Source of the DNA: JBEKCD01 sp050015055
GTDB lineage: Archaea; Thermoproteota; Bathyarchaeia; Bathyarchaeales; Bathycorpusculaceae
DNA length: 64,000 bases
Direction of reading: 5' to 3'
Assembly: GCA_050015055.1 (NCBI GenBank)
Contig: JBEKCD010000002.1
Span: 62,001 to 126,000 of the forward strand
Positions within the stretch are counted from its first letter, which is position 1, and each line of letters begins with the position of its first letter. The translations under genes and the position numbers were made by a program. The notes beneath the pieces are model-generated. The model ran no database searches. It saw only the letters and a list, made by a program, of their open reading frames with translations, and had not been told where the DNA came from. Of the stretch, positions 16,512 through 25,263 are shown one piece after another.

Positions 16512-18290
16512 ATGCCGACCCGTCAACCAATCGTGTGCGTTCTTGGTCATGTTGATAGCGGCAAGACTTCTCTCTTAGACAGAATCCGAAAGACCAGCGT
16601 CCAGGCGAGGGAGGTTGGAGGTATCACTCAGCACATAGGTGCGAGCTTTTTTCCGGTTGAGACGCTCGGCCAACTGGTCGGCTCCGCGCTTTCGAGAGTT
16701 AAGGGTGAAATAGAGATTCCCGGTTTACTCATCATTGATACGCCGGGGCACGAGGCTTTCGCTAACCTTCGTAAGAGAGGCGGCAGCGTAGCGGACATCG
16801 CCATTCTTGTGATTAATGTTCTGCGAGGTTTTGAGGCTCAGACATATGAGTGTGTAGAGATTCTGAAGGCTCGGAAAACTCCCTTCTTGGTCGCTGCGAA
16901 CATGATAGACCGTGTACCTGGCTGGAATTCCTACACAGATGCGCCGTTTTCGAAGACGTATCCACAGCAAGATCCTTATGTTCGAGAGGATTTGGACAAC
17001 AAGATGTACGACGTTATCGGTGTTTTCTCTCGTTTGGGTTTCAAAACGGATCGTTTCGACAGGATAAAAGACTTCACGTCAACCGTGGCCATCGTGCCCA
17101 CTAGCGCAAAGACGGGTGAGGGCATATCCGAACTCATAACGGTTCTCATAGGCTTAGCGCAGCAGTATCTGAAGAAGCGTTTGCAGACAACGGAAGGCCC
17201 TGCTAAGGGCACGGTTCTGGAGGTTAAAGAAGAACCAGGGCTCGGCCTGACAATCAACACTATAATATACGATGGCGTGCTGCAGAAAGATGACTTGATA
17301 GTTGTCGGCGGAAAAGAGAAACCGATTGTAACGCGTATACGGGCGATTCTGGTTCCCAAACCGCTGGATGAAATAAGAGATCCGAGAGACAAGTTCTCTT
17401 CCGTCAATTCCGCTTCCGCTGCTGCAGGCATCAAAATCGTTGCGCCTGACATAGAGGGAGTGTTGGCAGGGGCCACTTTGTACGCTGTGCCGCAGGGCGA
17501 AAAACCCGAAAGGTACGCGAGGCTTATCGCCGAGGAAATCGAGAAAATAAGAATAGCGACTGACATTGACGGCATCGTGTTGAAGGCCGACGCACTGGGT
17601 TCGCTTGAAGCCATCGCGGACATTTTGAAACAAAACAACATCCCTATCAGACTAGCCGACGTGGGAGACATTTCAAAACGAGACATCATAGAAGCTTCAG
17701 TCGTGAAGGAGCATGAACCCCTGTACGGTGCAGTGTTGGCTTTCAACGTAAGAATCCTGCCAGACGCTGAAGAAGAGGCTGGAAATAGAGGCGTGCAGGT
17801 TTTCCGTGAAAAGATAATCTATCACGTTATAGAAAACTATCTGGCGTGGTTCAAAGGAAAACGGGACGCTGGACTTGAACAGGACTTTGAGACTCTCGTT
17901 AAGCCTGCCAAACTCCAGGTGATGGAAGGTTACGTTTTCCGAAGGGCGAAACCGGCGATTTTCGGCGTTGAAATCTTGTCTGGGAGCATCAAACCCAAGA
18001 TTGCCCTTGTCAGGCAAAACGGTGAAGAGGTAGGCGAAATTCAGCAGATTCAGGATAAGGGGGAGGCATTGCCAAACGCTGAACAGGGAATGCAGGTCGC
18101 GATTTCCATGGATAAGCCGGTGTTTGGAAGACACATATTTGAAAAAGACGTGTTGTACGTGAAAGTGCCTGAACAGCAGGTGAAGGTTCTCATGACGACG
18201 TTCGCTGAAAGATTGACAGAGGGAGAGCAAAAGGCGTTGGACGAGTATGTCGGTGTCATGAGAAAGAAGGTCCCGTTTTGGGGAGCATAA
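16512..18290 (+). CDS. infB: Translation initiation factor aIF5B (IF2-like GTPase)
   Basis: GTPase that promotes ribosomal subunit joining. Motifs: G1 GHVDSGKTS, the switch I region around EVGGITQHIGA, and G3 DTPGHEAF. The G4 position reads ANMIDRVPGW, so the usual Asn-Lys-x-Asp is Asn-Met-Ile-Asp here. Domains II to IV follow, with the C-terminal initiator-tRNA-binding barrel region (GYVFRRAKPAIFGVEILSG). Its 592 residues match archaeal orthologues; no intein or bacterial N-terminal extension is present. ATG at 16512 after a gaggga-like site. It is convergent with the ornithine cyclodeaminase-like gene. Confidence 0.95.
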   Translation: MPTRQPIVCVLGHVDSGKTSLLDRIRKTSVQAREVGGITQHIGASFFPVETLGQLVGSALSRVKGEIEIPGLLIIDTPGHEAFANLRKRGGSVADIAILVINVLRGFEAQTYECVEILKARKTPFLVAANMIDRVPGWNSYTDAPFSKTYPQQDPYVREDLDNKMYDVIGVFSRLGFKTDRFDRIKDFTSTVAIVPTSAKTGEGISELITVLIGLAQQYLKKRLQTTEGPAKGTVLEVKEEPGLGLTINTIIYDGVLQKDDLIVVGGKEKPIVTRIRAILVPKPLDEIRDPRDKFSSVNSASAAAGIKIVAPDIEGVLAGATLYAVPQGEKPERYARLIAEEIEKIRIATDIDGIVLKADALGSLEAIADILKQNNIPIRLADVGDISKRDIIEASVVKEHEPLYGAVLAFNVRILPDAEEEAGNRGVQVFREKIIYHVIENYLAWFKGKRDAGLEQDFETLVKPAKLQVMEGYVFRRAKPAIFGVEILSGSIKPKIALVRQNGEEVGEIQQIQDKGEALPNAEQGMQVAISMDKPVFGRHIFEKDVLYVKVPEQQVKVLMTTFAERLTEGEQKALDEYVGVMRKKVPFWGA

Positions 18291-18302
18291 AGGCCTCGCA
18301 GG

Positions 18303-19283
18303 TCAGAGCTGTAGCATTTTTCCAACTTTTGCTTTCTTCGCTTTCTGAAAGACGTAAAAAGCCGTTGCCACGTCTTCTATGGCTAAGCCAAGGTTCATTG
18401 CCATGATTCGTTCTTTCGCGTTTTCTCGACCTGGTTTGGCGCCTGCTACGATTTCGCTCAATTCTGCGTACACCTCTGGCAGGTCAGCGAAGTAGCCTTG
18501 AGCTTTGTAATAGGCCATTTGGTCTCGGTCATCAGTGCAGAACTTGTGCATAGAATGCATGGTCTCTGGTTTCCAGTAGGAATCAAAATCCAAAGGACAC
18601 GCCAGACCGCCGTCTCTGAACCACGACTTTTCGATGACGGGTTGCGGTTTTTTCAGAATTGGGCCGGCAGTGACTACTATGTCACAACCTTCAACAGCTT
18701 TCTTGGGCGATTCGACAGGAGCTATGCTGATTCCATGCAGCGCAGTCATTTCTTTCACGTATTTCTGCAGATTCCTTTGACTAATGTCATAGGCTTTAAC
18801 CTGTTCCAGATTCTTGCACACCACTATCAAGGCTTCAAGATTGCTTCTGCCCTGAGCACCGCAGCCGAGAACACCTAAGACTCTGCAGTCCTCTCTTGCC
18901 AGATGTTCAGCTGCAACTGCGGTCGCAGCACCTGTGCGTTTAGCCGTGATCCACGTGCAGTCCATGACACAAATTGGAAATCCATTGTCAGTATCATTCA
19001 AGACGAGTAGGCCGGAAATGTATGGCAAGCCTCTTTTCGGGTTTTCTGGAAAACCTGCTACCCATTTTACGCCTGCCGTATTCATTTTTTGCAGGTATGC
19101 TGGCATAGCATGGATGAAAGCGTCTTTCTTGGGATGTACTCCTGGCTTTGGAGGAACTTCAGTTCTTCCAACGGCTTTTTCACGAAAGGCCTCTTCTACG
19201 ATTCCGACTATTTCCTTCATTGGAACGTTCAGTCTCTCCACGTCGGATCGAGAAAGGTACAGTAACTCACCAAGTGGATCCAT
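18303..19283 (-). CDS. Ornithine cyclodeaminase / mu-crystallin family NAD(P) enzyme
   Basis: A 326-residue member of the ornithine cyclodeaminase/alanine dehydrogenase/mu-crystallin family. The Rossmann motif is VLGVLGCGAQGRSNLEAL. Family blocks include KWVAGFPENPKRGLPYISGLLVL (the substrate-side helix) and TWITAKRTGAATAVAAEHL. Enzymes here make proline from ornithine, reduce ketimines, or act on alanine; sequence alone does not choose. The start is the ATG at 19283; a GTG-type start three codons earlier is possible. It lies 60 bp downstream of the MoaD-like gene on the same strand, so they may share a transcript. Confidence 0.82.
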   Translation of the reverse strand: MDPLGELLYLSRSDVERLNVPMKEIVGIVEEAFREKAVGRTEVPPKPGVHPKKDAFIHAMPAYLQKMNTAGVKWVAGFPENPKRGLPYISGLLVLNDTDNGFPICVMDCTWITAKRTGAATAVAAEHLAREDCRVLGVLGCGAQGRSNLEALIVVCKNLEQVKAYDISQRNLQKYVKEMTALHGISIAPVESPKKAVEGCDIVVTAGPILKKPQPVIEKSWFRDGGLACPLDFDSYWKPETMHSMHKFCTDDRDQMAYYKAQGYFADLPEVYAELSEIVAGAKPGRENAKERIMAMNLGLAIEDVATAFYVFQKAKKAKVGKMLQL

Positions 19284-19343
19284 AGTTAACACTCAACCAA
19301 AGTTACAGCTTGAACAGAAGAACTTGTCGAGAAGTCAACTTGG

Positions 19344-19637
19344 TCAGCCGCCGCCGACAGGTGGTATTATGGCCAGAACATCGCCATGTGAAAGTTTCGT
19401 TTTCAATCCTTCAAAAGATGCTATGCTTCTGCCATTAACCAGAAACTGCAGGAACCCTCGAACCTCGCCGGTTTTAGGGTCGTAAATATATTCAGTCAAG
19501 CTCTTTCCGTACAGCTCGATCAACCGCTTAAGCACACTCTCAACTGTGACAGCTTCTCCTCTCGAAAACTTCAGAATCTCCTCCTTTTTGCCGGTTACCT
19601 CTCTCAGAGTTGTGAAGAACCGAACCGAAACATGCAC
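19344..19637 (-). CDS. MoaD/ThiS-type ubiquitin-like protein
   Basis: A 97-residue beta-grasp protein starting VSVRFFTTLREVTGKKEE and ending LAIIPPVGGG. The terminal Gly-Gly and the PPVGGG ending are the signature of MoaD/ThiS sulfur carriers and archaeal small modifiers (SAMPs), which an E1-like enzyme activates. It could supply sulfur for molybdopterin or tRNA thiolation, or modify proteins. No E1 or MoaE gene is nearby. A molybdopterin-type oxidoreductase at 28.6 kb makes a cofactor role attractive but unproven. A TATA-like agtttaaatttt at about 19670-19680 precedes it. Confidence 0.82.
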   Translation of the reverse strand: MHVSVRFFTTLREVTGKKEEILKFSRGEAVTVESVLKRLIELYGKSLTEYIYDPKTGEVRGFLQFLVNGRSIASFEGLKTKLSHGDVLAIIPPVGGG

Positions 19638-20208
19638 GCGCGGTCCACCAACATTGAAGGGCGCAACCTAAAATTTAAACTGTTTCACTGAGAAAGCGAT
19701 TTTCCGATCAGATTATGTACAATGGTTTAGCGCGCTAAATCGTTTGTAACAAATGATGTTGCTCTCAACATTGCTCTAAGAGGTCTCAAAGTTCAGATTG
19801 TAACAGCGCGCCGACACGCAGGAAGGCGATGTTGCAGACTGATTTTCTGTAATATAGTATGAGGAAGAGCAGAGAGGCATTATTCATTTTTAGCGCGCGG
19901 ACCACGCAAGATATGTGAGGTCGCAATATTCACCTTGGCTTTTCTGTTATTTAGCGCGCGTGCGCGCCATTAACGTTGTAAGTGCTGCAGCTGATTGCCA
20001 AAAGGTAGAAAAGCAGATCAAACAAAGTAAACATAGAAGCGCGCGCGCAACAGCTAGGGTGGGCGAGACAATGGTTCGACGGGGCGAATGCTCTGGCAGA
20101 ACTAGGGAAATACATGGGGCAAAGGGTGGACTAAGGTAAAGATTTATATTTGTGGGCATTTTTTCTTGTTCCGATTAACAAGATTTTAAGTTTGAATGGA
20201 GGATTTGT
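19638..20208. other. 571-bp intergenic region dense in GCGCGC palindromes
   Basis: No gene is supported here; open frames on the plus strand lack family-like composition. It holds at least six GCGCGC-type elements, including the perfect 14-bp palindrome TTTAGCGCGCTAAA (19726-19739) and TTAGCGCGCG near 19951, plus 20039-20048. The thermosome TATA box (tttatatt, 20143-20150) lies at the right end. The left end carries the promoter of the MoaD-like gene on the minus strand. Confidence 0.5.
20143..20150 (+). promoter_or_regulatory. TATA box of the thermosome gene
   Basis: tttatatt in a purine-rich context (ggtaaagatttatatttgt), giving a predicted transcript start near 20172 and a leader of about 37 bases with a ggagga site before the ATG at 20209. 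Confidence 0.6.
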
Positions 20209-21858
20209 ATGGCTTACTTGACGACGACAGCGTCGGGACAACCAGTCCTGGTTCTAAAAGAAGGTACGACACGAAACAGAGGAAGAGAAGCTCAGAGAAA
20301 TAACATAATGGCAGCACGCGTCATCGGTGAAGTGCTGAGGACGACTTTGGGACCTCGCGGCATGGACAAGATGCTCATCGACAGTCTTGGGGACATAACG
20401 ATAACAAACGATGGAGCAGCGATACTGAACGAGATAGAGGTTGAACATCCAGCGGCAAAGATGATGGTGGAAATCGCGAAGACGCAGGATGACATGGTGG
20501 GCGATGGAACAACTACTGCCGTGGTGTTGGCAGGCGAACTTTTGAAAAGAGCTGAGGAGCTTTTGGATCAGAACATTCATCCGACTATAATTGTGAGCGG
20601 CTACCGCAAGGCGGCGCAGAAAGCAATGGAAACCATAAACAAAATTTCAATAGAGGTGGACATCGACGACAGGGCAACACTGAAGAAGGTCGCAGTGACG
20701 TCCATGGCAAGCAAAGCCGTCGGTCCAGCAAAGGAACACTTCGCAGATATAGCCATTGACGCCGTGAGAAAAGTGGCTGAAAAACGCGGAGACAAATGGG
20801 TCGCCGACGTAGACAACATCCAAGTGATTAAGAAAACCGGAAAAAGCCTCTTCGAATCGCAATTGGTCCAAGGTCTAGTCATAGACAAAGAAGTCGTCCA
20901 CACGGGGATGCCAAAGAACGTCGAAAGAGCGAAAATAGCCCTGCTTGACAGCGCTTTGGAAATCGAAAAGACCGAGATCAGCGCAGAGATAAGAATACGC
21001 GATCCAAACCAGATGAAAGCCTTCCTAGACCAAGAGAACAAGATGCTGCAAGAAATGGTTGAAAAAATCAAGGCTTCGGGCGCAAACGTCGTTTTCTGTC
21101 AGAAAGGCATCGACGACATGGCCCAACACTTCTTAGCGAAAGAAGGAATACTCGCAGCCAGAAGAGTGAAACAGTCAGACATGGAGAAGCTGGCAAGAGC
21201 AACAGGCGGAAGAATAGTCTCAAACCTAACCGATCTAAGAACGCAAGACCTAGGCATAGCAGGCCTCGTTGAGGAACGCAAGCTCGGCGAGGACAAGATG
21301 ATATTCGTCGAAAAATGCAAAGACCCCCGCTCAGTAGCAATCATCATACGAGCTGGCCTCGAAAGAATGGTTGACGAAGCCGAAAGAGCAATGACAGATG
21401 CCTTGTCAGTGGTCTCAGACGTCATAGAAAACAGCAAGATAGTCGCGGGAGGCGGAGCAGTAGAAGTCGAAGTGGCCAAAGAGTTGCGAAACTACGCTAC
21501 CGACGTCGGCGGAAGAGAACAACTTGCTATAGAAATCTTCGCGGATGCCATTGAGATAATACCGAAAACCTTGGCGGAAAACGCAGGATTGGAACCAATA
21601 GACATTCTCGTAGAACTGAGAGCTGCCCACGGAAAGCCGGACGGGCAATACAAAGGAGTAAACCTCTTCACCGGAAAAGTCGAGAACATGCGCGACAAAG
21701 GCGTAGTCGAGCCCGTGATTGTAAAAGAGCAAGCGATAAAATCCGCGACAGAATCCGCAACCATGATAATACGCATCGACGACGTGATAGCATCCACAAA
21801 ACCGAGAGAGGGACCCGGAGGTAAACCGCCAGGCGGAATGCCTGAAGGCGAAGACTAA
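20209..21858 (+). CDS. thsA: Thermosome subunit (group II chaperonin)
   Basis: ATP-driven folding chaperone of the CCT/TCP-1 class, assembling into double rings with a built-in lid. Signature segments: RTTLGPRGMDKMLID, ITNDGAAIL, MVGDGTTTAVVLAGELL (nucleotide site) and KIVAGGGAVEVEVA. Its 549 residues are typical, and it ends with the usual Gly/Pro-rich tail (GPGGKPPGGMPEGED). Only one subunit gene is in the window; others may exist elsewhere. It has its own promoter. A C6 run and T7 tract (ctccccccagttttttt) follow the stop and may end transcription. Confidence 0.96.
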   Translation: MAYLTTTASGQPVLVLKEGTTRNRGREAQRNNIMAARVIGEVLRTTLGPRGMDKMLIDSLGDITITNDGAAILNEIEVEHPAAKMMVEIAKTQDDMVGDGTTTAVVLAGELLKRAEELLDQNIHPTIIVSGYRKAAQKAMETINKISIEVDIDDRATLKKVAVTSMASKAVGPAKEHFADIAIDAVRKVAEKRGDKWVADVDNIQVIKKTGKSLFESQLVQGLVIDKEVVHTGMPKNVERAKIALLDSALEIEKTEISAEIRIRDPNQMKAFLDQENKMLQEMVEKIKASGANVVFCQKGIDDMAQHFLAKEGILAARRVKQSDMEKLARATGGRIVSNLTDLRTQDLGIAGLVEERKLGEDKMIFVEKCKDPRSVAIIIRAGLERMVDEAERAMTDALSVVSDVIENSKIVAGGGAVEVEVAKELRNYATDVGGREQLAIEIFADAIEIIPKTLAENAGLEPIDILVELRAAHGKPDGQYKGVNLFTGKVENMRDKGVVEPVIVKEQAIKSATESATMIIRIDDVIASTKPREGPGGKPPGGMPEGED

Positions 21859-22381
21859 ACAACTCCCCCCAGTTTTTTTATATTCAAACCTGTTTTCACG
21901 CGTTAGGAAAACAAAGCACCTCCCTTGCCGTTCACTCTTCTGACGGAGTAACTATGTTATTATCCGCTTCGTACAACGGCTTAGCGCGCGCTGGTAGCCG
22001 TACGCGCAGATCTAGGCCCTTTCTAATCAGCTTTGTTCTAATCCTCTCAAGAATCCCCGCAGCGGTAGTATTCTACCTCATCTGAAGAATCCTCTCCAGC
22101 CAGTTTGAAAACTGCGAAGAAGATGCATTACGTATCCTCCTCACAAGTGCCTGGCAATCGTATTCGTCGCCTTTGCCCTAAGAGTGTGAAAGTCGCGGAG
22201 GGCTTCGAATATGCCTGAGCTGAACTGGACCTTCTTGGAATATTTTTTCGTGAATATTCGTAGATTGCTTGGTGAGTTGGAAAGTCAAATGTCCTCGTTG
22301 AAGTTAATGGCTTTTGTGTCTTTTGAGCAGAATTGTCCAGTATCCTGCAGCAGATGTGCACCAGAGCGGCCTTTTGATTTT
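21859..22381. other. 523-bp intergenic region with a GCGCGC-loop hairpin
   Basis: No gene is supported; the open frames across 22128-22540 lack recognisable composition and overlap the peroxiredoxin end. The left edge has the thermosome terminator-like ctccccccagttttttt. A hairpin pairs ACGGCT (21976-21981) with AGCCGT (21996-22001) around a TAGCGCGCGCTGGT loop, similar in design to the hairpin at 28298-28318. Confidence 0.4.
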
Positions 22382-22864
22382 TCACGTGTTTGCGGTGGTG
22401 CTTTGCTCACTGTCGATTTCTTTGAGAATCTTTATTGCTTCTTCAACGTGGAGTTCAGGATGAGACTGGGACGAGAATATGTGCCTAACGATGCCTTTTT
22501 TGTCGATTATGTACGTCACTCTTCCTTCTATTATGCCTAGGGTTGAGGGAACGCCGTACAGCTGTCTCATTTTGTGGTCCACATCGCTCAATAGGATAAA
22601 CGGTAATCCATAGTGATTGGCAAAAGACTTATGGGATTCCATGCTTTGCGAGCTTACGCCAAGCACTTCTGCGCCTAGACTCGTTAAAACATCATAGCTG
22701 TCCCTGAAGCTGCAGGCCTCCTTCGTGCAGCCTCGCGACTCGTCCCTGGGATAGAAGTACAGAACTATGTTCTTTTTGCCGAAGAATTCAGAAAGTGTCA
22801 CGTTATCGCCCATCTGGGACGGAAGAGTGAAATCCGGCGCTTTATCTCCAACTCTAACTTGCAT
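22382..22864 (-). CDS. bcp: Peroxiredoxin, Bcp/PrxQ type
   Basis: Thiol peroxidase that reduces H2O2 and organic peroxides. The peroxidatic Cys46 lies in PRDESRGCTKEACSFRD; the resolving Cys51 five residues later gives the intramolecular-disulfide PrxQ subclass. The usual K-D-x-T-x-G-C context is here R-D-E-S-R-G-C, with the catalytic Ser/Thr kept as Ser. Its 160 residues are normal. It is on the same strand as the ABC exporter genes, 79 bp after the permease stop, and could be cotranscribed with them, but the gap may hold its own promoter. Confidence 0.92.
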   Translation of the reverse strand: MQVRVGDKAPDFTLPSQMGDNVTLSEFFGKKNIVLYFYPRDESRGCTKEACSFRDSYDVLTSLGAEVLGVSSQSMESHKSFANHYGLPFILLSDVDHKMRQLYGVPSTLGIIEGRVTYIIDKKGIVRHIFSSQSHPELHVEEAIKILKEIDSEQSTTANT

Positions 22865-22943
22865 AAGAACACCACAGAGCGTGCGCGGAGAGTTTTACGC
22901 TTTCGAGGGACAGACTTTTCAAAGTTTTCAACTCTTCTCTATC

Positions 22944-24149
22944 TCACCTTGTCATCATTCTTCTGAAAACGGGCACGGCTATTGCTGTCATGATCACTCC
23001 GAACACTATCATTACTGTAAGCTCAGTGGTTATGTCCGGTATTCCTGCGCCTAGAACCATGACTTTCCTGAGGGCTGACGATGCGTAGGTGAGGGGAAGT
23101 ACTCTTGAGATGTCTTGCATGTACCACGGCATTTGCTGTATCGGGAAGAATACTCCGCTGAGAAACATCATGGGAAACATCAGCGTCATCATCATCATCT
23201 GTGCTGTCTCCTGGTCTTTTGCGAAGGACGTTATTACAATGCCAAGGCCGACGAAGCTGAACACGCCCAACAGGAGCAGCCCGAAAACAAGCAAGACGCT
23301 TCCTTGAATTGCCACATGGAACAAGACCGCAGCCAACACCAGAATAATGAGTCCTTGCAGCAGGCCTCTTGCAGTCTGAGCTAGGGTTTTTCCAAGTATT
23401 ATTGACAGCCTGTTGATTGGTGCAACCATCATTCCGTCCAAAGTGCCGATTTCCTTCTCTTGGGAGATGGCTACAGGGAGCCCTGTCATGACGCTCATCA
23501 TAACTGTCATGGCCATTATTCCTGGCGCGATGAAGTCGAAGTAACTGGGGGTTCCGGGTACTACTCCTTCTGTCTGAACACTGTAAGGCTTCACGATTGC
23601 TAGAGAATTGCTTGCGTTAACTGCTGGATTTAGCCCCTGAACCTTTTGTTGAGCCAACATCGTTCCCATTTGATCAAATACAGCTGACAAAGCTGCCTGA
23701 ATGGTTGCTGATACTTGGGGATTAGACTGGTCGGTCACGATGATGACAGTTCCTTGCTCCCCACTCAGGATGCTTTCAGTGAAGTTGCTGGGGATGACTA
23801 TGCCACCCTCGACGTCCCCTTTCTGGACCAAGTTCTTTATTTCGTCAATACCTGTGGCGTTTGTAATGCTGAGCATCCCTGTACTGTTGTTGATTCCTTG
23901 CAAAACCGTGAGGAAAACCTGGCTTCCAACAGCAGAACTGTGATAAGGTACATCTTGGTTGGCCAATGCAACGGGAACGTTACTTAGGGTATTGTTAGAT
24001 GGGTAGATGAAACCAACCATTACCATCATGAACAGAGGCATTAGAATAAGCAGGACTAGTCCCAATCGGTTCCGGAACAGCTCCGTCAAGTCTTTCAGGG
24101 CGATCCTTAAAGTATGTGAAACTAGAGTTTTTGCCCCCATATTCGTCAC
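22944..24149 (-). CDS. ABC-2 type transporter permease
   Basis: A 401-residue membrane component of an exporter. A first transmembrane helix (LGLVLLILMPLFMMVMVGFIY) is followed by a large external domain of about 180 residues, then five or so helices with the ABC-2 core (MTGLPVAISQEKEIGTLDGMMVAPI; FPMMFLSGVFFPIQQMPWYMQ; LPLTYASSALRKV). This YhfE/DrrB-like shape is typical of drug or lipid exporters and of Na+ efflux pumps. It overlaps the ATPase gene by 4 bp, so the two are translationally coupled. The divergent PadR gene suggests control by that regulator. Confidence 0.88.
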   Translation of the reverse strand: MTNMGAKTLVSHTLRIALKDLTELFRNRLGLVLLILMPLFMMVMVGFIYPSNNTLSNVPVALANQDVPYHSSAVGSQVFLTVLQGINNSTGMLSITNATGIDEIKNLVQKGDVEGGIVIPSNFTESILSGEQGTVIIVTDQSNPQVSATIQAALSAVFDQMGTMLAQQKVQGLNPAVNASNSLAIVKPYSVQTEGVVPGTPSYFDFIAPGIMAMTVMMSVMTGLPVAISQEKEIGTLDGMMVAPINRLSIILGKTLAQTARGLLQGLIILVLAAVLFHVAIQGSVLLVFGLLLLGVFSFVGLGIVITSFAKDQETAQMMMMTLMFPMMFLSGVFFPIQQMPWYMQDISRVLPLTYASSALRKVMVLGAGIPDITTELTVMIVFGVIMTAIAVPVFRRMMTR

Positions 24150-25171
24150 CTTACCCTGCCCTGCGGGGGCGCCCCAAAGCGTCGACGACCCATCGCCATC
24201 GGTATCTTCTGGTCTGCGCTATCTCTCACCTCGTGACCAGTTATGTGCAAAAACACGTCCTCAAGCGTAGGCTGAAGATTTTCCATAGAGATCACCTTTC
24301 CTTCTTTCGCCCTCACAGCGTCAATTACTGAGTCAAACGCCTCATCGCCATGTACAATGATTCTCAAATGAGTAGAATTTTCTTGAGAAACGGCATCTGT
24401 GCACTTGCACGCCCGAATTGCCTCAATAATGCCGGCTGATAAATTTCCGATCTCCAAGTTCAATATTGTTGTGTCCGCTCCAGAAATCAGTTTTTTCAAA
24501 TTCGTTGATGTATCAAGCGCAACAATTTTAGCATGGTCCATAATGCCGATGCGGTCGCACAACAAATCAGCATCAACCATCATGTGCGTCGTTATTATAA
24601 TTGTGGTGTTATTTTCTCTATTGAGTTTCTTTATGAACTCCCTAATTTCGACAGACGACTGAGGATCCAAACCTAGAGTTGGCTCATCCAAGAATAGCAC
24701 TTGTGGCATATTAAGCAGCGCCCGTATCACGTTCATCCTCTGTCGCATACCAGTGGAAAACGTACCCGCTTGAGCGTTCTTCCATTTGGTAAGTTGAACC
24801 AGCTCTAGCAGATCGTCAATTCTCTTATTTAAGATATCTTTAGGAATGTTGAAGAGATTTCCGAAGAAAATTAAGTTCTCTCTGGCCGTCAACCGGTTGT
24901 ACAGTATCATCTTTTCGGAAACGATGCCAATTAGTTTCCGCACTTCAGTATCATTCTTCACTATGTCGTAACCGCCAACCGTGGCAGTTCCCTTCGTTGG
25001 CCGCGCTAACGTGGAGAGCACGCGTAAGGTAGTGCTCTTACCCGCTCCATTAGGACCAAGCAGACCAAATATCTCGCCTTTTTTCACATCAAACGAGATG
25101 TTGTCAACCGCCACGAAATTGCCGAAGGACTTCGTCAAATTCTTGACATCGATTATTGGGTCATTTTCCAA
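24146..25171 (-). CDS. ABC transporter ATP-binding protein (DrrA-like)
   Basis: A 341-residue ATPase partner of the ABC-2 permease. Walker A GPNGAGKSTT, signature FSTGMRQRMN (Thr in place of the second Gly-type position, common in this group), Walker B VLFLDEPTLGLDPQ and the H-loop IITTHMM are present. The extra C-terminal domain (about residues 230-320) is that of the DrrA/CcmA drug-resistance group. The last residues (RRRFGAPPQGRVR) are basic. Together with the permease it probably exports a small hydrophobic compound. Its start is about 90 bp from the divergent PadR start, with a candidate operator over its TATA box. Confidence 0.9.
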   Translation of the reverse strand: MENDPIIDVKNLTKSFGNFVAVDNISFDVKKGEIFGLLGPNGAGKSTTLRVLSTLARPTKGTATVGGYDIVKNDTEVRKLIGIVSEKMILYNRLTARENLIFFGNLFNIPKDILNKRIDDLLELVQLTKWKNAQAGTFSTGMRQRMNVIRALLNMPQVLFLDEPTLGLDPQSSVEIREFIKKLNRENNTTIIITTHMMVDADLLCDRIGIMDHAKIVALDTSTNLKKLISGADTTILNLEIGNLSAGIIEAIRACKCTDAVSQENSTHLRIIVHGDEAFDSVIDAVRAKEGKVISMENLQPTLEDVFLHITGHEVRDSADQKIPMAMGRRRFGAPPQGRVR

Positions 25172-25189
25172 GAGAGCATCACCGTCAAA

Positions 25190-25240
25190 TATTGTTCAGT
25201 GCAATACATCACAGTAAAATATAAATATTCCGATGATATT
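25190..25240. promoter_or_regulatory. Two candidate PadR operators in the divergent promoter
   Basis: Two inverted repeats of the same design: TATTG-N7-CAATA (25190-25194 with 25202-25206) and AATAT-N7-ATATT (25224-25228 with 25236-25240). Their centres are 34 bp apart, about three helical turns. The first overlaps the minus-strand TATA-like box of the ABC operon (about 25187-25195); the second overlaps the plus-strand TATA box of padR (25216-25229). PadR proteins usually bind such sites as dimers and repress. The arms are short and AT-rich, so chance is not excluded. Confidence 0.45.
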
Positions 25241-25263
25241 CACATGAGACAGATGAATTCAAC

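Noticed and set aside
19915..20139. 75-codon plus-strand frame in the GCGCGC-rich gap
   Set aside because: Composition is dominated by the GC elements, and two other frames are equally open, so openness is not informative.
16512..21858. Inteins in aIF5B, topoisomerase or thermosome genes
   Set aside because: All have normal lengths and uninterrupted motifs.
22128..22540. Open frames on both strands after the thermosome region
   Set aside because: They overlap the peroxiredoxin 3' end or lack any protein-like pattern, have no ribosome-binding site, and share no recognisable segments.
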